NCBI RefSeq assembly: GCF_012489685.1
Contig: NC_080043.1
Coordinates: 11,278,223 to 11,342,222 of the forward strand
Source of the DNA: Lotus japonicus
Taxonomy: Eukaryota > Streptophyta > Magnoliopsida > Fabales > Fabaceae
DNA length: 64,000 nt
Direction of reading: 5' to 3'
The notes beneath the pieces were generated by a model that saw nothing but the letters and a program-made list of their open reading frames with translations, was not told where the DNA came from and did no database searches. This document shows, one piece after another, positions 32,351 through 43,400 of the stretch (its first letter is position 1; each line of letters opens with the position of its first letter). Both the position numbers and the translations under genes were made by a program.

Positions 32351-33785
32351 TAACAAAAGAAGAAGAAGAGGCTGAAGATTAGTGAAGAAGATGAAGACCA
32401 TTTTATCTCGGTTTTGTTCTTGAGATGAAGATTGAAGAAGAGTGATGAAGATTATGTGTTTAATTTGAATTTAGTTCAGGGATTTATTTATATTAGGGAT
32501 TTTATTAAGTTTTTTAGTTTTTTTTCTGCTTGAGTTGGATTTTAAAAATACTTTTTCATTAATTTTTTTAATAAAAATAAAATAAAAAAGCCATGTGGTA
32601 ACGGTGACTAGGACAAAATTAAGATGTGGAAACATTTGACCTTAATTGAACTAAAAAAAAAATTAGGGACCCAATTTGGGTAAATAATTTTCTATGTCCT
32701 GAATTTGATTCCCTTTGTAATCTCAGGGGTCTTTAGACCCTTTAAGCCTACTATTTATGCGTTTTATATAATATAGGTTAGTGTCAATATTCTATCCTCT
32801 TCAAATTCCAAAAAATAATAAAGAATTTCTATTTGCACAGGTACTTTTCACAGGTACTTTTCACTCTGTCAAATTTCAATGGTCCATCACTTATCTTGTC
32901 ATTTATCATGGGAATTTTGAGTTCACCTTTATTTTCCACCTTCATCTTATTTAAGGGTGAAGAGAAATGAGATAAACATGCAAGTGATATGATATGTAGT
33001 GTTACAGAAAATATAAAGAAGGATAAAATGAAAATAGAGTGAAAATAAAATGAAAGAGAAAGTAAAGTATAAATATATCATTACCCTTTCTATCCATTTG
33101 AACAAACCTTTTTTCTGCCACAAATATTTTTATTATTAGAATTTAACGGGCACACACGATGTAAATTTTTGTACACATACATCCAATTATTGTATGTGTC
33201 ACATAAGATTAACAGTTAGTTTTCATTTTTATTTAAATTAAATTTTAGTTTTAATTTGTAATAAAATGAAAAGCAATTGAATGTCCGTGTAAATTTTTTT
33301 TTACATAAAAACATTAAATTAGATCTAAAAAATTATAAAAAAGAAATTAAAATAATAAATAACTTCACAAAATAGTTGAGTTTCTTAGGCATCTAATTTA
33401 GAGTTTGATTCTTAGAGCATCTCCAATGATAGTATCTAATGTTAAATACATACTCATATGAGTATCTCTTACCATTGAGGTACATATTCAATTCCAACAT
33501 GACAAAGATGAGTATGTGGGAATAGATACTCTACACTAGACTTGAAAAGTGAGCTTGTATTTATTACAAGCACTTACAATTAATATAATTATATTATAAA
33601 ATAGAGATAAATAATAAAATATACAAATGTGATGTTGATGGTGAGATCCACTATAGAAACTTAAGAGTTGTTGGATTGGAGTAAAAAGTTAGTAAAGTGG
33701 TGTAGATGATGTGGCATTATGGAAAATTGAAAAAATGAAGTCTAGATATTTTAGTGAGTATGATGGATGTAGATGCTTTATGTAA
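32351..33785. other. AT-rich intergenic stretch, no gene seen
   Basis: Continues the host sequence interrupted by CACTA 1. A motif AGAGCATCTCCAATG at about 33415 resembles MITE termini common in plants, but I find no matching other end. Tandem CACAGGTACTTTT copies lie at about 32837-32865. Confidence 0.4.
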
Positions 33786-34309
33786 TACACCTTATGGTCA
33801 CTATTATAAGAAAAAATAACATTTTAGATTCATTGAATAAATGATGTATATCTAGTCATTATTATAGACAGTGACGGATGCAAGTTGACAAGCATGAGGG
33901 CAAGTGCCCTCACTTGAATATAGAAAATTGCATTAGAAAAAATTTTGAGTAGTAAAAGTATGTGGTTTTTGATGATTTCTTTGATAAAAATTGCCCTCAC
34001 TTATGTCCCACATTGCTAAATGCCCTCACTTGTGTCTCACTTTGCTAAATGTCCTCACTTGAGTAGTAAAAGTATGTGGTTTTTAGTGGCCCCTTTGGTA
34101 AAAAATGTCTTCACTTGTGTCTCCTTTGGTAAAAAAAATATCATCACTTCAAATAATATATGTTAATTTTATTATTACGAATTTATATGTATATATTGCC
34201 CTCACTACATAAAATTTATGGATCCGTCACTGATTATAGACTAAATACATCATTTATTGAATGAATTTAAAAACTTATTTTTTGCTTATAATAGTGACCG
34301 GATGGTGTA
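33786..34309. mobile_element. MITE with long inverted repeats, interrupted by a hAT-like MITE
   Basis: The left arm reads GGTCACTATTATAAG (33796 on) and continues AATAAATGATGTAT. The right arm is its complement (CTTATAATAGTGACC ending 34299). Outer bases TACACC and GGTGTA extend the arms to about 33786 and 34309. Arms of roughly 70-80 bases leave little unique sequence. The superfamily is not certain. Confidence 0.65.
33869..34232. mobile_element. hAT-like MITE, 364 bp, nested in the MITE
   Basis: Ends CAGTGACGGATGC and GGATCCGTCACTG are inverted. The flanking 8-bp direct repeat ATTATAGA (33861-33868 and 34233-34240) is perfect, as expected for hAT elements. The inside has repeated TGCCCTCACTTG-type blocks and no ORF. 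Confidence 0.85.
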
Positions 34310-34494
34310 TATGTATGAAGAAAAATTTATTGAAAAATACTTATTCTTTTACTATGACCTTCAAACTTCGAGAGAGTTCGTCTCATTTATGCTAACGTGG
34401 GATACATTGGGAAAATGAATGGATACTCAATATATGCGTTTTAGTGGTAGATGATGATTGATGATTAGTTTGGGTACTTTGAAGGGAAAGAAAA

Positions 34495-34745
34495 TTGCAG
34501 CTGCCTGGCCTGACCCTCGAACTGTATGGAAGGCTGTTTTCTATCTTTGAAGGGCCCTATTGTTTTTCCCCTGTTTCTTATCTGTTCTGTTTACCATTTG
34601 CTCCCCTCCATCTTGCTGTTTTATTTTCTACTGTTCTGTTATCTTTCTGTTTTTTCATGTACTTATTATTTTTGTTTAAGGGTTGGCACCCCTTGTGCCT
34701 CTTTCTTATATATCAATTCATTGCTTATAAAAATAATTGGTATGC
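34495..34745 (+). mobile_element. LINE 3' end remnant
   Basis: T-rich 3'-untranslated-like sequence with GGTTGGCACCCCTTGTGCC and CTTTCTTATATATC, then TTGCTTATAAAAA, resembling the 3' ends of plant L1-type elements. No reverse transcriptase is visible, so it would be a 5'-truncated copy. The 106-codon frame here is probably not a gene. Confidence 0.35.
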
Positions 34746-34749
34746 ACAT

Positions 34750-35450
34750 GCATGGCAGTTGAGGTTGTATGCATTTGGTACTTTTATGCGTTTTAGAAAG
34801 GATATGTTGGGGTAACTGAAAAAAAACAAGTTTGGAATTTATTACCATTTTAAAGAAAGAGAAGACACGTGTATAGCTATTTGGAGGATAATTCTGCGGA
34901 AACTTTTCTCATGATATATATCATTTTTGGAGACCTGGTGTAGTTTGTATTTTTTGGACTTATGGTCTTACATGCCCTTAATCCCTCAATCGCTAAGGTG
35001 TCATTTGGGGTGGTTGTCGATTTTCAGTTTTTAGTTTTTAAAAATAAATTTGAAAATAAAATGTGTTCAGCAAAAATGAACTTTTTTGTATAAAAAAAGT
35101 TGAGGTGAGGTTTTACTGAATTTCAAAACCGTTTTAGTATGTCTTTTAAAACCACAAAATATGATTTTATAATTATAGTTTTTAGTTTCAATAATATGTG
35201 TAACACCATCATCATCATCACCCTTGTCACCACTATGCTACTAGCTAGGACATTACATGAGATTTATGCACAATATTATTTTAATATAGTTGTTAATTGA
35301 ATGGATAACCTAAACTCATATTTGAATATTGTTATTTACAAGAGTGTGTTTTTTAAATTAAAACAACGTTGTAAAGTTCAAACGATCTCTAACCCTATGT
35401 TTTGTAAAGTTTTAAATAATAATAATAATATTCTTAATTGCCATATCATG
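34750..35450. other. AT-rich stretch, no gene seen
   Basis: Contains a CATCATCATCA microsatellite near 35205-35222 and TAATAATAATAAT near 35416-35430. No supported coding region. Confidence 0.4.
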
Positions 35451-35707
35451 AAATGCACATATTTTTATGGAGATTCTATATTTTGACTTTTTAGGAAAAT
35501 CAATATTTACACTCCCTGTCATCCGAGGAATCGATGAAAAGGAAATAGATGAATTATCGCCCATACATTCTATCATCATTTTAACACAATTATGGTTTGA
35601 AGCTTACAACGTCCAACATGATATCGACCAAATCACCCAAGAAGACCGTAGCACTTAGTTAAAGAAAACAGGAAAAATTTGTTGAAGTAACTAGGGCAAG
35701 CCCTAAG

Positions 35708-35800
35708 GGATGAGTTTTTTATTTGATAAACTAAGAAATATATTGAAAAGAAGTACAATGGGTACTTCAACCCAATACAACTCTAAGGAAAGAGTGACTG
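35708..35800 (-). mobile_element. Short 5'-truncated LINE insertion
   Basis: Compared with the duplicate at 44400-44430, about 90 extra bases are present here. Read on the minus strand they end TTGTACTTCTTTTCAATATA and then TTTATCAAATAAAAAA, a LINE-type tail. Confidence 0.45.
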
Positions 35801-36359
35801 GACAAAAGAGAAGTTGTCACGTGAGCTATGCAGAAGCAAGTTGAACAAAGAATAAAAAGGTGAAAGCTCAATATTGTCTCATCAAGTCAAATCGGACAGC
35901 TACCTACCAACCGTAGACTTTCATTTAAAAGGAAGAAGATCCACTGCTCGAGAAATCATACCTAACACTCGAATAAGCTTTTGAAAAGCTTCCCAACAGC
36001 AAGTACAAGAACGGGCAAGAGCATTAATTAAATGCAAGACATATAAACGTTTGCACTTGGGAGTAGCTTGGATCATCAAGCATCAAGGAGACTCAACGTT
36101 CAATCATCTACATGAAGATATATATAAAGAAGACTTCACGACTAGAGTTCTAGATAAGAATTATTTCCATCTTCTAAGCATTCAAACTATAAGTCAAACA
36201 AGTTGAAAGCTAGTTCTCCATTCAGAGTCAGAGCACTTAAGAGTCAAATCCTCTCTGAAATACTCTTGAGCCTATTAGAGTCAAATTCATACACTTGTAA
36301 AAGAGTACCCTAGTCTTAAACTTTCTATACCACTCTTTTGAGAGCAAAATCATTTTGAA

Positions 36360-36515
36360 TTTCGGAGAAGTCATGTTGAATACTTGTAGAAGTCTTGTCT
36401 AATACTTGTTGGAAGAAGTCCTGTTGAGTACTTATTGGCGTTGGAAGAAGTCCTGTTGAATACTTGTTGAGAGAAGTCATGTCCAATACTTGTTTAGTAG
36501 AAATCTTGGTGGATA
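36360..36515 (+). repeat. Tandem GAAGTC...AATACTTG repeats in the LTR remnant
   Basis: Five degenerate copies, about 25-35 bases apart, of GAAGTC(C/A)TGTTGAATACTTG. A similar array with other spacing is at 55500-55610 in the solo LTR. Confidence 0.7.
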
Positions 36516-36601
36516 CCAAGGGCCTAAACGTAGCTAGCCAATATTAAGTAAACCAGCATAAAATCTCTTGTATTGCTATTGCTTGTTCTTAAGTTCTCAT
36601 C

Positions 36602-37304
36602 TAGAGCTGTCAATACGGGCCAGCCCGGCCCATATGGATCAGCCCGTATGAGTTGAGTTGAAAACAGGTTGGGTTGTGTCAACTCGGGGTCTTAACGAGC
36701 CAAGAAAATATGAACCCAACCCGGCTCGCTACGAGCTCGCTGGTTGGCGGGCTGGCTCGCGGGTTGAGTGAAATAAATATAAAAAATTGAGAAATTGGAT
36801 TAGAAAATGTTTAAAATGTTATAAAAAAAATAATTTCAAAAAAATACCAATAAAAATTGGTATCAACTCATAAAAAAGAGGTTTATCAACGCAATTATTT
36901 TTATCTCACATTTGAAATATAGGAAAAGAATTTAGTTCACATGATTTAAGAACACAATTATTTTACTATAACATTTAAAATGAGATAAATAATATAATAA
37001 CAATAAATAAAACATAAAAAATTGACTCAAATTAAAAGAAACGAAAATTTCCATTTTTCTATCTAAAATTAATCCATAAAACTAACATGGAATTAAAGAG
37101 AAATAAAATTTTTAATAAAAAATAACTCTAACCCGACGGATTGGCTCGCTTGACCCGCGGGTTGGCTCGTCTAACCCGCGGGTTAAACGAGGCGGGTTGC
37201 ACTAACCCAAGTTCTTTCGAGCTGGAATTTAACCAACTCAACCCGGCTCATTTAGCCAACCCGTCGAGCTGGCCCGCGGGTTGGAACCCATACTAACAGC
37301 TCTA
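36602..37304. mobile_element. hAT-like non-autonomous element, 703 bp
   Basis: Ends TAGAGCTGTCAATACGGG and its imperfect complement CCCATACTAACAGCTCTA. The 8-bp flanks TTCTCATC (36594-36601) and TTCTTATC (37305-37312) differ at one base. GC-rich CCCGCGGGTTGG blocks lie at both ends around an AT-rich middle. No ORF. Confidence 0.82.
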
Positions 37305-37440
37305 TTCTTATCTGTAAAAGCTTTAATCAATCGGCTACAAGTAAAACTCGTTGCTCCCCTCAGAAATATATTCAATTCCATCTGAGTTTAATTAATTGCT
37401 ATAATTCATTGCTCCGCCTCTCTTTTTAACTCTTACTACT

Positions 37441-38004
37441 TCTCCTTTTTATCTCTATTACTTCTCCCCTTGATGTCAACTTCAAAAAGATCAGATCAAG
37501 TAAAATACAGCTCTACATTGAGTAGCATAAGGACTAACAAGTAAAACAATATCACAGGATATAGCATAATTAGGATATAAAATGAAAAGCAAAGATCGGT
37601 ACACAGTTAGTGGAACATTAAAGTAGAGAAGATACACACGTATGGTTAAATATATATAATGCATGAAGAGCATATACACACGTTCATCATTCAGAAATGA
37701 AGACACCAAATTTATATTATCTGTCAAGCAACTAATTTCCATACATCAGAGACATGAAGGCTTATTAAAGCTAGGAATATGAGAGATAATAAGAGATTTC
37801 AGAGTGATGATCGTTGTCGGATCTATTGTTCCTAGAAGAGTTATCAATATCATTACTCCCTGTGACCAAGAATTGAGAAGAGATGGTGACGCGTGGGAAA
37901 CATACTCTAGTGATGAAGAGATAAACAAGCTTGGCATGCAGCTTGTGTTAGGGAAGTAAATTGAGTCTTCTCAGGATTTTGAAGGTGAGGCAATGGAGTA
38001 GATA
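37441..38004. other. Unassigned sequence left of CACTA 2
   Basis: AT-rich. The sequence on both sides of CACTA 2 (here and 42528-42900) may once have been one minus-strand unit, since both have loosely open minus-strand frames, but I recognise no product. Confidence 0.3.
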
Positions 38005-38029
38005 GTTCACTACTAGAAAAAGTATTTTT

Positions 38030-38385
38030 CACATCAGGGTTTTCACATCGGTGGATGAAATACCTGATGTGAAAGGTAACGCGGTGGCAATATTGAAATT
38101 ATAGTAAACTTTTATGAGAGTTTTCACATCAGTCGAGAATTTGTCTGATGTGAAAAGTAATTAGTAAGCATTTTTTACAACGGTTGATACAATAAGCGAT
38201 GTGAAAACTATATGCGGTGGCATTTTTGAAATTTTAATGAAGTACTTTTCACATCGGTTATAATATAACCGTTGGGAAAAGTCTTTGTTTTCTTTAGTTT
38301 TCACATCAGTTATAAAATAATAGTTGGGAAAGGTCTCTCTTTCTTTAGTTTTCACATCGGTTATATTATAACCGATGTGAAAAAT
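38030..38385. repeat. Left subterminal array of CACTA 2
   Basis: About ten copies of TTTCACATCGGTT / AACCGATGTGAAA in alternating orientation, many forming short hairpins. Confidence 0.85.
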
Positions 38386-39716
38386 ACTTCATACATTCAC
38401 GAAAAAACCTAAGTCCCTCTTTTCTTCGAGAACTCGCTCAACGCACTGTACCATCACCTCTCTTTTGTGTGCCGGAGCTTCCCCCACCGTCTCCCGACCT
38501 CCATCCACCGTCTCCCGACCTCTCATTCCTCGGCAGAACCGCAGCAACGCAGGTGCCCTCCACCGTCTCCCGACCTCCTTCCACCATGTCACGTCACCTC
38601 AGTTACCCTCTACGCCCTCCTCAGGTACAATGGTGTTTTTGCATTGAGCTTCTTTTTTAGGGTTTAGAAATCGGTTATTTTCTCGTTCGAAAAGGTAGCT
38701 TCGTTACGAAATTGGGCAAAAGAACAATAATAACAATGTTTGGTTGGTATTTTCTTCCGGCATCCATCGTTTTCATTTCGTTTCACATCATGATGATTGG
38801 CACTTTGGTTGTTTTGGTCTAAATTGAGTCCATTTTTCTCCTTCCATGTTTCATTGACCCTAAAATTGTAATTTGTAGAAGTGTGCTACTACTGCTGTGA
38901 AGTTGAAATAAAGCACAAGTTTGTTTGAATTCTTTCTTTCTTTCTTTTGTAGATACATTCAATTCATGAATTTTAGTTACTGCTCTGTTTTCCAGATACA
39001 TCTTTCTGTTTTTCTCTGTATGTGAAAGGTTGTGTAATGTGTAGTGGACATGGTTCTGGTTCATTGTATTGTATCCATATTCATCCTGCTTTTTAGCCCA
39101 AGTAGATGTGATATCATTGGTGAAACTTTTTAAACTTGCTTCATGACATAATGGAATAACAAATCTGCTACTTAAGTTTGCTTCATGGATTGTGTTTGGG
39201 AGCACTTTGGTTGTGCAACTAGCTTAGCAATTGTTTTCACCATTAATGATTGCCAAATAAACCATTCATTTCATCTTGGTGCGTGGTGTACTTTAAGAGA
39301 GAAAGTATGGATTTGAGAATCAATCAAAAGCATTGGTTTCTATCAAATGCTTTAGATTTTGATAACACACAAGTCAAGCTCCTAGATGAATCAACAAAGA
39401 CAGAAATATGTGAGAATTTAGTCTGTATATTCTCATGCGCAGTAAACTTTTGTTGTCTAAATTCTATATTGCACCTTGGAATAACTAAGAAACTTCCTTG
39501 GTTACTTGTACCCAATTCAATTATGCACATGAGGAAAGTTAATAATTACAAGATATTTTTGCCAATTTTTCTTGTTTTTATTAGGAATCTAGAAAAATAA
39601 CTGTTCTAGCTGAAAAGGAAAAATTTCAAGCAACTGGGTTAGCCATGAAATTGATGATTTCACTGATACTGGTCTGACTTGGTTACTGATTATGGTTGCT
39701 ACAAATTTTGCTACAG
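38386..39716 (+). other. CACTA 2 leader-like and intron-like sequence
   Basis: Four tandem copies of CCACCGTCTCCCGACCT (about 38485-38575) in a C-rich, leader-like stretch, then T-rich intron-like sequence. A 116-codon frame at 39250-39600 has no recognisable motif. I see no earlier ITPK exon. Confidence 0.4.
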
Positions 39717-40033
39717 GAACAAGGGGATACTGTTTGTAGCTATTGACTATAATAGGCCTCTTTCAGACCAAGGTCTTTTTGATATAGTGTTGAATAAGGT
39801 AATAAGGTTATAGTTTTACCTGCCCTGAATTTTTTTCATTTTTCTTCTAGTATAAACATTAGTCTATAGCTTCTTGTTCACACTGAAAATAGTTCAATGT
39901 CTTGTGCTTAACATTTGAAGTTTAATATCTCATGTTTAAATGATTGATTGGTTCTGTTCAACTTTGACTTATTAGTGCATTTTGTTTATGGAAATTGCAG
40001 TTATCGGGGAAAGAGTGGCGCCAAGTTCTTGAG
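39717..40033 (+). pseudogene. Inositol 1,3,4-trisphosphate 5/6-kinase (ITPK) fragment, two exons
   Basis: Exon 39717-39798 encodes NKGILFVAIDYNRPLSDQGL and FDIVLNK. Exon 40001-40033 encodes LSGKEWRQVLE. These join in phase across an intron with GT and AG ends (donor at 39799, acceptor ending at 40000). The pair matches the N-terminal domain of plant ITPKs, kinases of the inositol phosphate pathway to phytate. The start of the protein, the ATP-grasp core and the catalytic C-terminal part are missing. The intron shows that the piece was captured from genomic DNA. The residues seen carry no frameshift, but the fragment alone cannot be an enzyme. Confidence 0.85.
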
Positions 40034-41175
40034 GTTGGTTCCTTTTTTTGTAGCAATTTTTTTTCATGCTGATCAACTATAATAGTTGTGCTTGCTGCTA
40101 GTATTGTTTCGTTTGTGCATTTGATGCTAAATGGGGATAAATAAACACAGGAAAAGCTAGTCTTCTAGCTTTTTTGACATCCTGTTTGGCATAATTTACA
40201 GAATGAATGTCCATATCTCTCATTATGATCATGAGGTCGAGGCCTCAAGGTAAATCCGTGAGTGAACATGTTGATAGTCTCTCATTATAAAGACTAAAAG
40301 GAACATAAAGAACAAAGGGTATTGATAGTCTTTTTCTGCTGAAAATTCTGTTGTCTCCCATTATTGTTGCTGTTTGTGAGAGCTCAAGAGTATTGATAGT
40401 CTTTTTCTTTTGGCTTTAAATTGAGAATAAGTTAAAGCCATCATAGTATTGATAGTCTTGTTTCTTTGCTTTTGTTTTTATCTTACTTTTCTTTTGCTGG
40501 CAGAGTTGTGTCAGTTGTTTTCTAGTTTAGATAGTCTTTTTCTTTTGGCTTTGTGATGCCTTCTTATAGTGACTCCCTTTGCTTTTGTTTTTATCTTACC
40601 TTTCTTTTGATACTTTGCAGAAGCTTGGCACCTGTTGTGGAAAGGTACTTAGCTTGAGTTGTAAAAACAGTAGCAGCTGAGTTGAAAGGTACTTTGCAGA
40701 AGCTTAACTATCTAATATTCACTTTAAAACTATTTTAGGTTGTCTTTAGCTTATCATTTGAATATGTTGATGAGTTTGGTTCTAGGGTCAATAATGATAA
40801 GTTTGGATCTAGCTTATCACAATTCTTTAATTTAGTATGTGCTAATATGTATTGTTTTGATGTGGATGTTGCGTGTCTCTAGATTGTCTTAGCCTGTAAC
40901 ATTCCTGATATGACAATCTCAATTAAGATGTAAGTTGTATAGCCCATATATCCCATGGTTAGGGTACCCCTGTAGCTATGTTGCATCGTTGGAAGCAAAT
41001 GTCTAATGGTAGCTGCTATTTAATCTGGCGATCTTATTTACATTAAATCCAAGTAGTTCCAACTTTTGCTATCCATCTGCGAAGTGATGTTACTCAGCCT
41101 ACACGGTTTAGAAAAATTATTATGTCCTTTTACACTAAAATGTATAACTTACTTCAATGATTGTTTTTTATATAG
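40034..41175 (+). other. Unassigned sequence between ITPK and ULP1 exons in CACTA 2
   Basis: T-rich, intron-like. GTATTGATAGTCTTTTTCT recurs several times between 40320 and 40550. No further ITPK exon or ULP1 exon recognised. Confidence 0.4.
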
Positions 41176-41641
41176 AGCTATGGCGGTTTATCAATTGGCT
41201 GAGGGTAATAAAAAAAGGACTCAATGGCTTCGTCCCAAAGTAAGTGTAGTGTAGATTATGGTTGCGTCTTAATGTTGCTGTTTATACTACTTAACACTGG
41301 CTGTAATATGTACTGTTTTGATATATATTTAGTGTATAAAAATCTATTCATTTGTAGGCAAGGTTGCAGCCTAATGGGAATGATTGTGGATATTATGTGA
41401 TGAAGAATTTGGTTGACATTGTCTCTGCTAGTATTACTAAGTCTTGGATGGAGGTATTACAAATGTTTGTCTCCCTATTTGTCTCATTGTTTGAGTTTTA
41501 ATCAAAATGTCACAAAATAGGTATTTTAACCTATTCTACAAATTGTAGGTATTCAATAATCCAACGGCATTAACAGAACAAGAGTTGTATGATTTGCGAA
41601 ATAGTTGGGCAACTTGCTTTCTTGACTTGTATAAACCTTAG
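41176..41641 (+). pseudogene. ULP1-type cysteine protease (C48), last three exons
   Basis: Exons at 41176-41239 (MAVYQLAEGNKKRTQWLRPK), 41358-41453 (RLQPNGNDCGYYVMKNLVDI) and 41549-41641 (VFNNPTALTEQELYDLRNSW to the TAG stop), with GT/AG introns that keep the frame. The segment Q-P-N-G-N-D-C-G holds the oxyanion-hole glutamine and the catalytic cysteine of SUMO-protease-like C48 peptidases. The histidine and aspartate part upstream is missing. Such ULP1-like domains are commonly found inside plant CACTA and Mutator-like transposons, so this is probably a remnant of the element's own second gene rather than a capture. Confidence 0.82.
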
Positions 41642-42124
41642 AATTTATTTGGTATGTATTTAAAGTTTGTGACTAAACAATCTGAATTAAAGTTTGGGCA
41701 ACTTTTTTTTTACATTATAACATGGATTGTTGATCTCTATATTTATTGCATCTGTTTATAGGGTTCAAAGTTGCTCACCTCCGCTGCTCTCCTAATTTAT
41801 GCTTATGGTGCTGGTGGCTTTCCTGCTTGGGGAATTAATTTGCTGAACTGTTGCTGTTTTGCTGAATTGTTGCTGTTTAACTATTTTGTCCTAATTTCAT
41901 GAGCAGTTGTTGTTTAAGTACATTTAAAGAACTAGAATTGCTGAATTGTTCTAGTTCTTTTAGGCTATTATGTTTTCTTTTTTGCTGGGACCTTGGATGT
42001 TTAACTCACTTGAGAGAGTGTCTTCTCAAGATCTCTTTTTATGTTAATAAATTTTCATTAAAAAAATATGTATATTCAGGTCAAATTCGTGTGGAAAAAA
42101 AAAGAAAAAAAAATTGTTGAGCAT

Positions 42125-42500
42125 TCACATCGGTTTTCAGTCTAACCGATGTGAAAGTATACTTTTCACATCGGTTTTTTGGCTAAACGATGTGAAAAGT
42201 ATACACATTTCACATCGGTTTTTTTGTCTAACCGATGTGAAAAGTATACATTTCACATCGGTTGGCTGACAGAACCGATGTGAGTATGACAAAACCGATG
42301 TGAAAAGTATATATTTCACATCGGTTGGCTGACAGAACCGATGTGAAAAGTATACATTTCACATCGGTTGACTGACTTAACCGATGTGAAAGGTATACCA
42401 CATCAACATTGTTTACATCGGATAAAAAGGTTATGAGATACCACATCAACATTGTTTACATCGGATAAAAAACGATGTTAAAACTCAAAAATACCCGATG
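42125..42500. repeat. Right subterminal array of CACTA 2
   Basis: At least eight copies of TTTCACATCGGTT / AACCGATGTGAAAAG, with short stems such as the one at 42175-42205. It mirrors 38030-38385. Confidence 0.87.
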
Positions 42501-42527
42501 TGAAAACTAGTTTTTCTAGTAGTGGTT

Positions 42528-42977
42528 TTGTGAACGTCCTCGGCTTCATAATCATTCTACCAGATGTCTTTCTAATAATTTGAAAGCGAAGAAGGGTCTT
42601 GTAGTATGGTCTCATTGATGATTAATTCATGATTTTCAAAGTTTACACCAAATCCGATTTGTGGCTTGTAGAAGGCTGTTTTCCAGAAAGTTACGTTGTA
42701 ACAACGAAGGGGAAGACTGATTCTCGGCATCCATGAAATGTTCAAGATCAAAGGAACGGGGCATGCATAAGTCTCTTTCAGCCATTAAATAGATTGAGAG
42801 AAAGAAAGGAAAGTGATAGAAAATATGATAGAGGAAAGTTATTAGGAGACTAGTGACTATGTATGAAGACAAGAATCTAGCTACTCGACTAAGGATTTTA
42901 GTCATTTAGGCAAATTCTGAGAAAAGGTCGATGATGAGGTGTATGCAGTTAGCTTTCTACATTCTAGGTCGTGCATG
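42528..42977 (-). other. Unassigned host-like sequence between CACTA 2 and CACTA 3
   Basis: A minus-strand frame from an ATG near 42785 reads MAERDLCMPRSFDLEHFMDA and further, ending near 42636. Neither splice sites nor a family are clear. It could be a first exon of a host gene broken by CACTA 2. Confidence 0.3.
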
Positions 42978-43400
42978 CACTACAAGAAAACAGGGTTTTG
43001 GCGGCGGTTAAAAGTAGGACCGACGGCAGTTAAAACCGCCGCTAAAAATAACTCCCGGCGGTTGGCCATCCGCCGGCAAGTTGAGCGTCACGGACATATT
43101 TACCGGCGGTTAGGTCAACCGCCACGCAATCTGCCGTTAAATAGTTTGCGGCGGTTATAACCGTCGCCAAAAGAACTGGTTTAATGCTATTAACGGGTAG
43201 GATTAAAGGCGGTTTGAACCGCCGCAAAAGAACTTGAATATTTAGGGGCGCTTGTAACCGCCGCCAAGTACCTTCCTTCAACAGATGTAAACTTGGATGT
43301 TGCGGCGGTCCCAACCGCCGGTAACATAAAACAAGTTATCTATTCTTTGTAGACCTAGCGGCAGTTGCAACCGCCGGTAAAACTCCAGAAAATTAACGTT
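42978..43400 (+). mobile_element. Left end of a third CACTA element
   Basis: Begins CACTACAAGAAAACAGGG (42978), followed by an array of GGCGGTT / AACCGCCGC units in both orientations up to about 43380. I find no matching right end in the window, so it is truncated or its right end has been lost. Frames read through the array are repeat artefacts. Confidence 0.75.

Larger units (their letters stand above)
35450..37440 (+). repeat. Copia LTR remnant (family F), interrupted by a hAT element
   Basis: The block 35500-36150 recurs at 44210-44790 with the same order of landmarks (GAATCGATGAAAAGGAAA, AAGCTTACAACGTCCAACATG, AAAAGGAAGAAGATCCACTG). A TATA-like TATATATAAAG is near 36120. Further on, GAAGTC-type tandem repeats and AATCTTGGTGG recur in the solo LTR at 54546-55866. 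The limits are approximate. A 63-codon frame at 35467 is shared with 44162-44377 but lies in this LTR-like sequence. Confidence 0.55.
38008..42524 (+). mobile_element. CACTA transposon 2, 4.5 kb, with captured gene pieces
   Basis: The left end CACTACTAGAAAAA (38008) and right end TTTTTCTAGTAGTG (42524) are perfect inverted repeats, with the 3-bp duplication GTT on both sides (38005-38007 and 42525-42527). Subterminal arrays of TTTCACATCGGTT and its complement lie at 38030-38385 and 42125-42500. No TNP2-type transposase is visible, so it is a deletion derivative. It carries ITPK exons and ULP1 protease exons, all on the plus strand. Confidence 0.93.

Noticed and set aside
42137..42452. Repetitive minus-strand frames at the CACTA 2 right end
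   Set aside because: These are direct products of the CACATCGGTT array.
42939..43314. Frames in the GGCGGTT array of CACTA 3
   Set aside because: Repeat artefacts without motifs.
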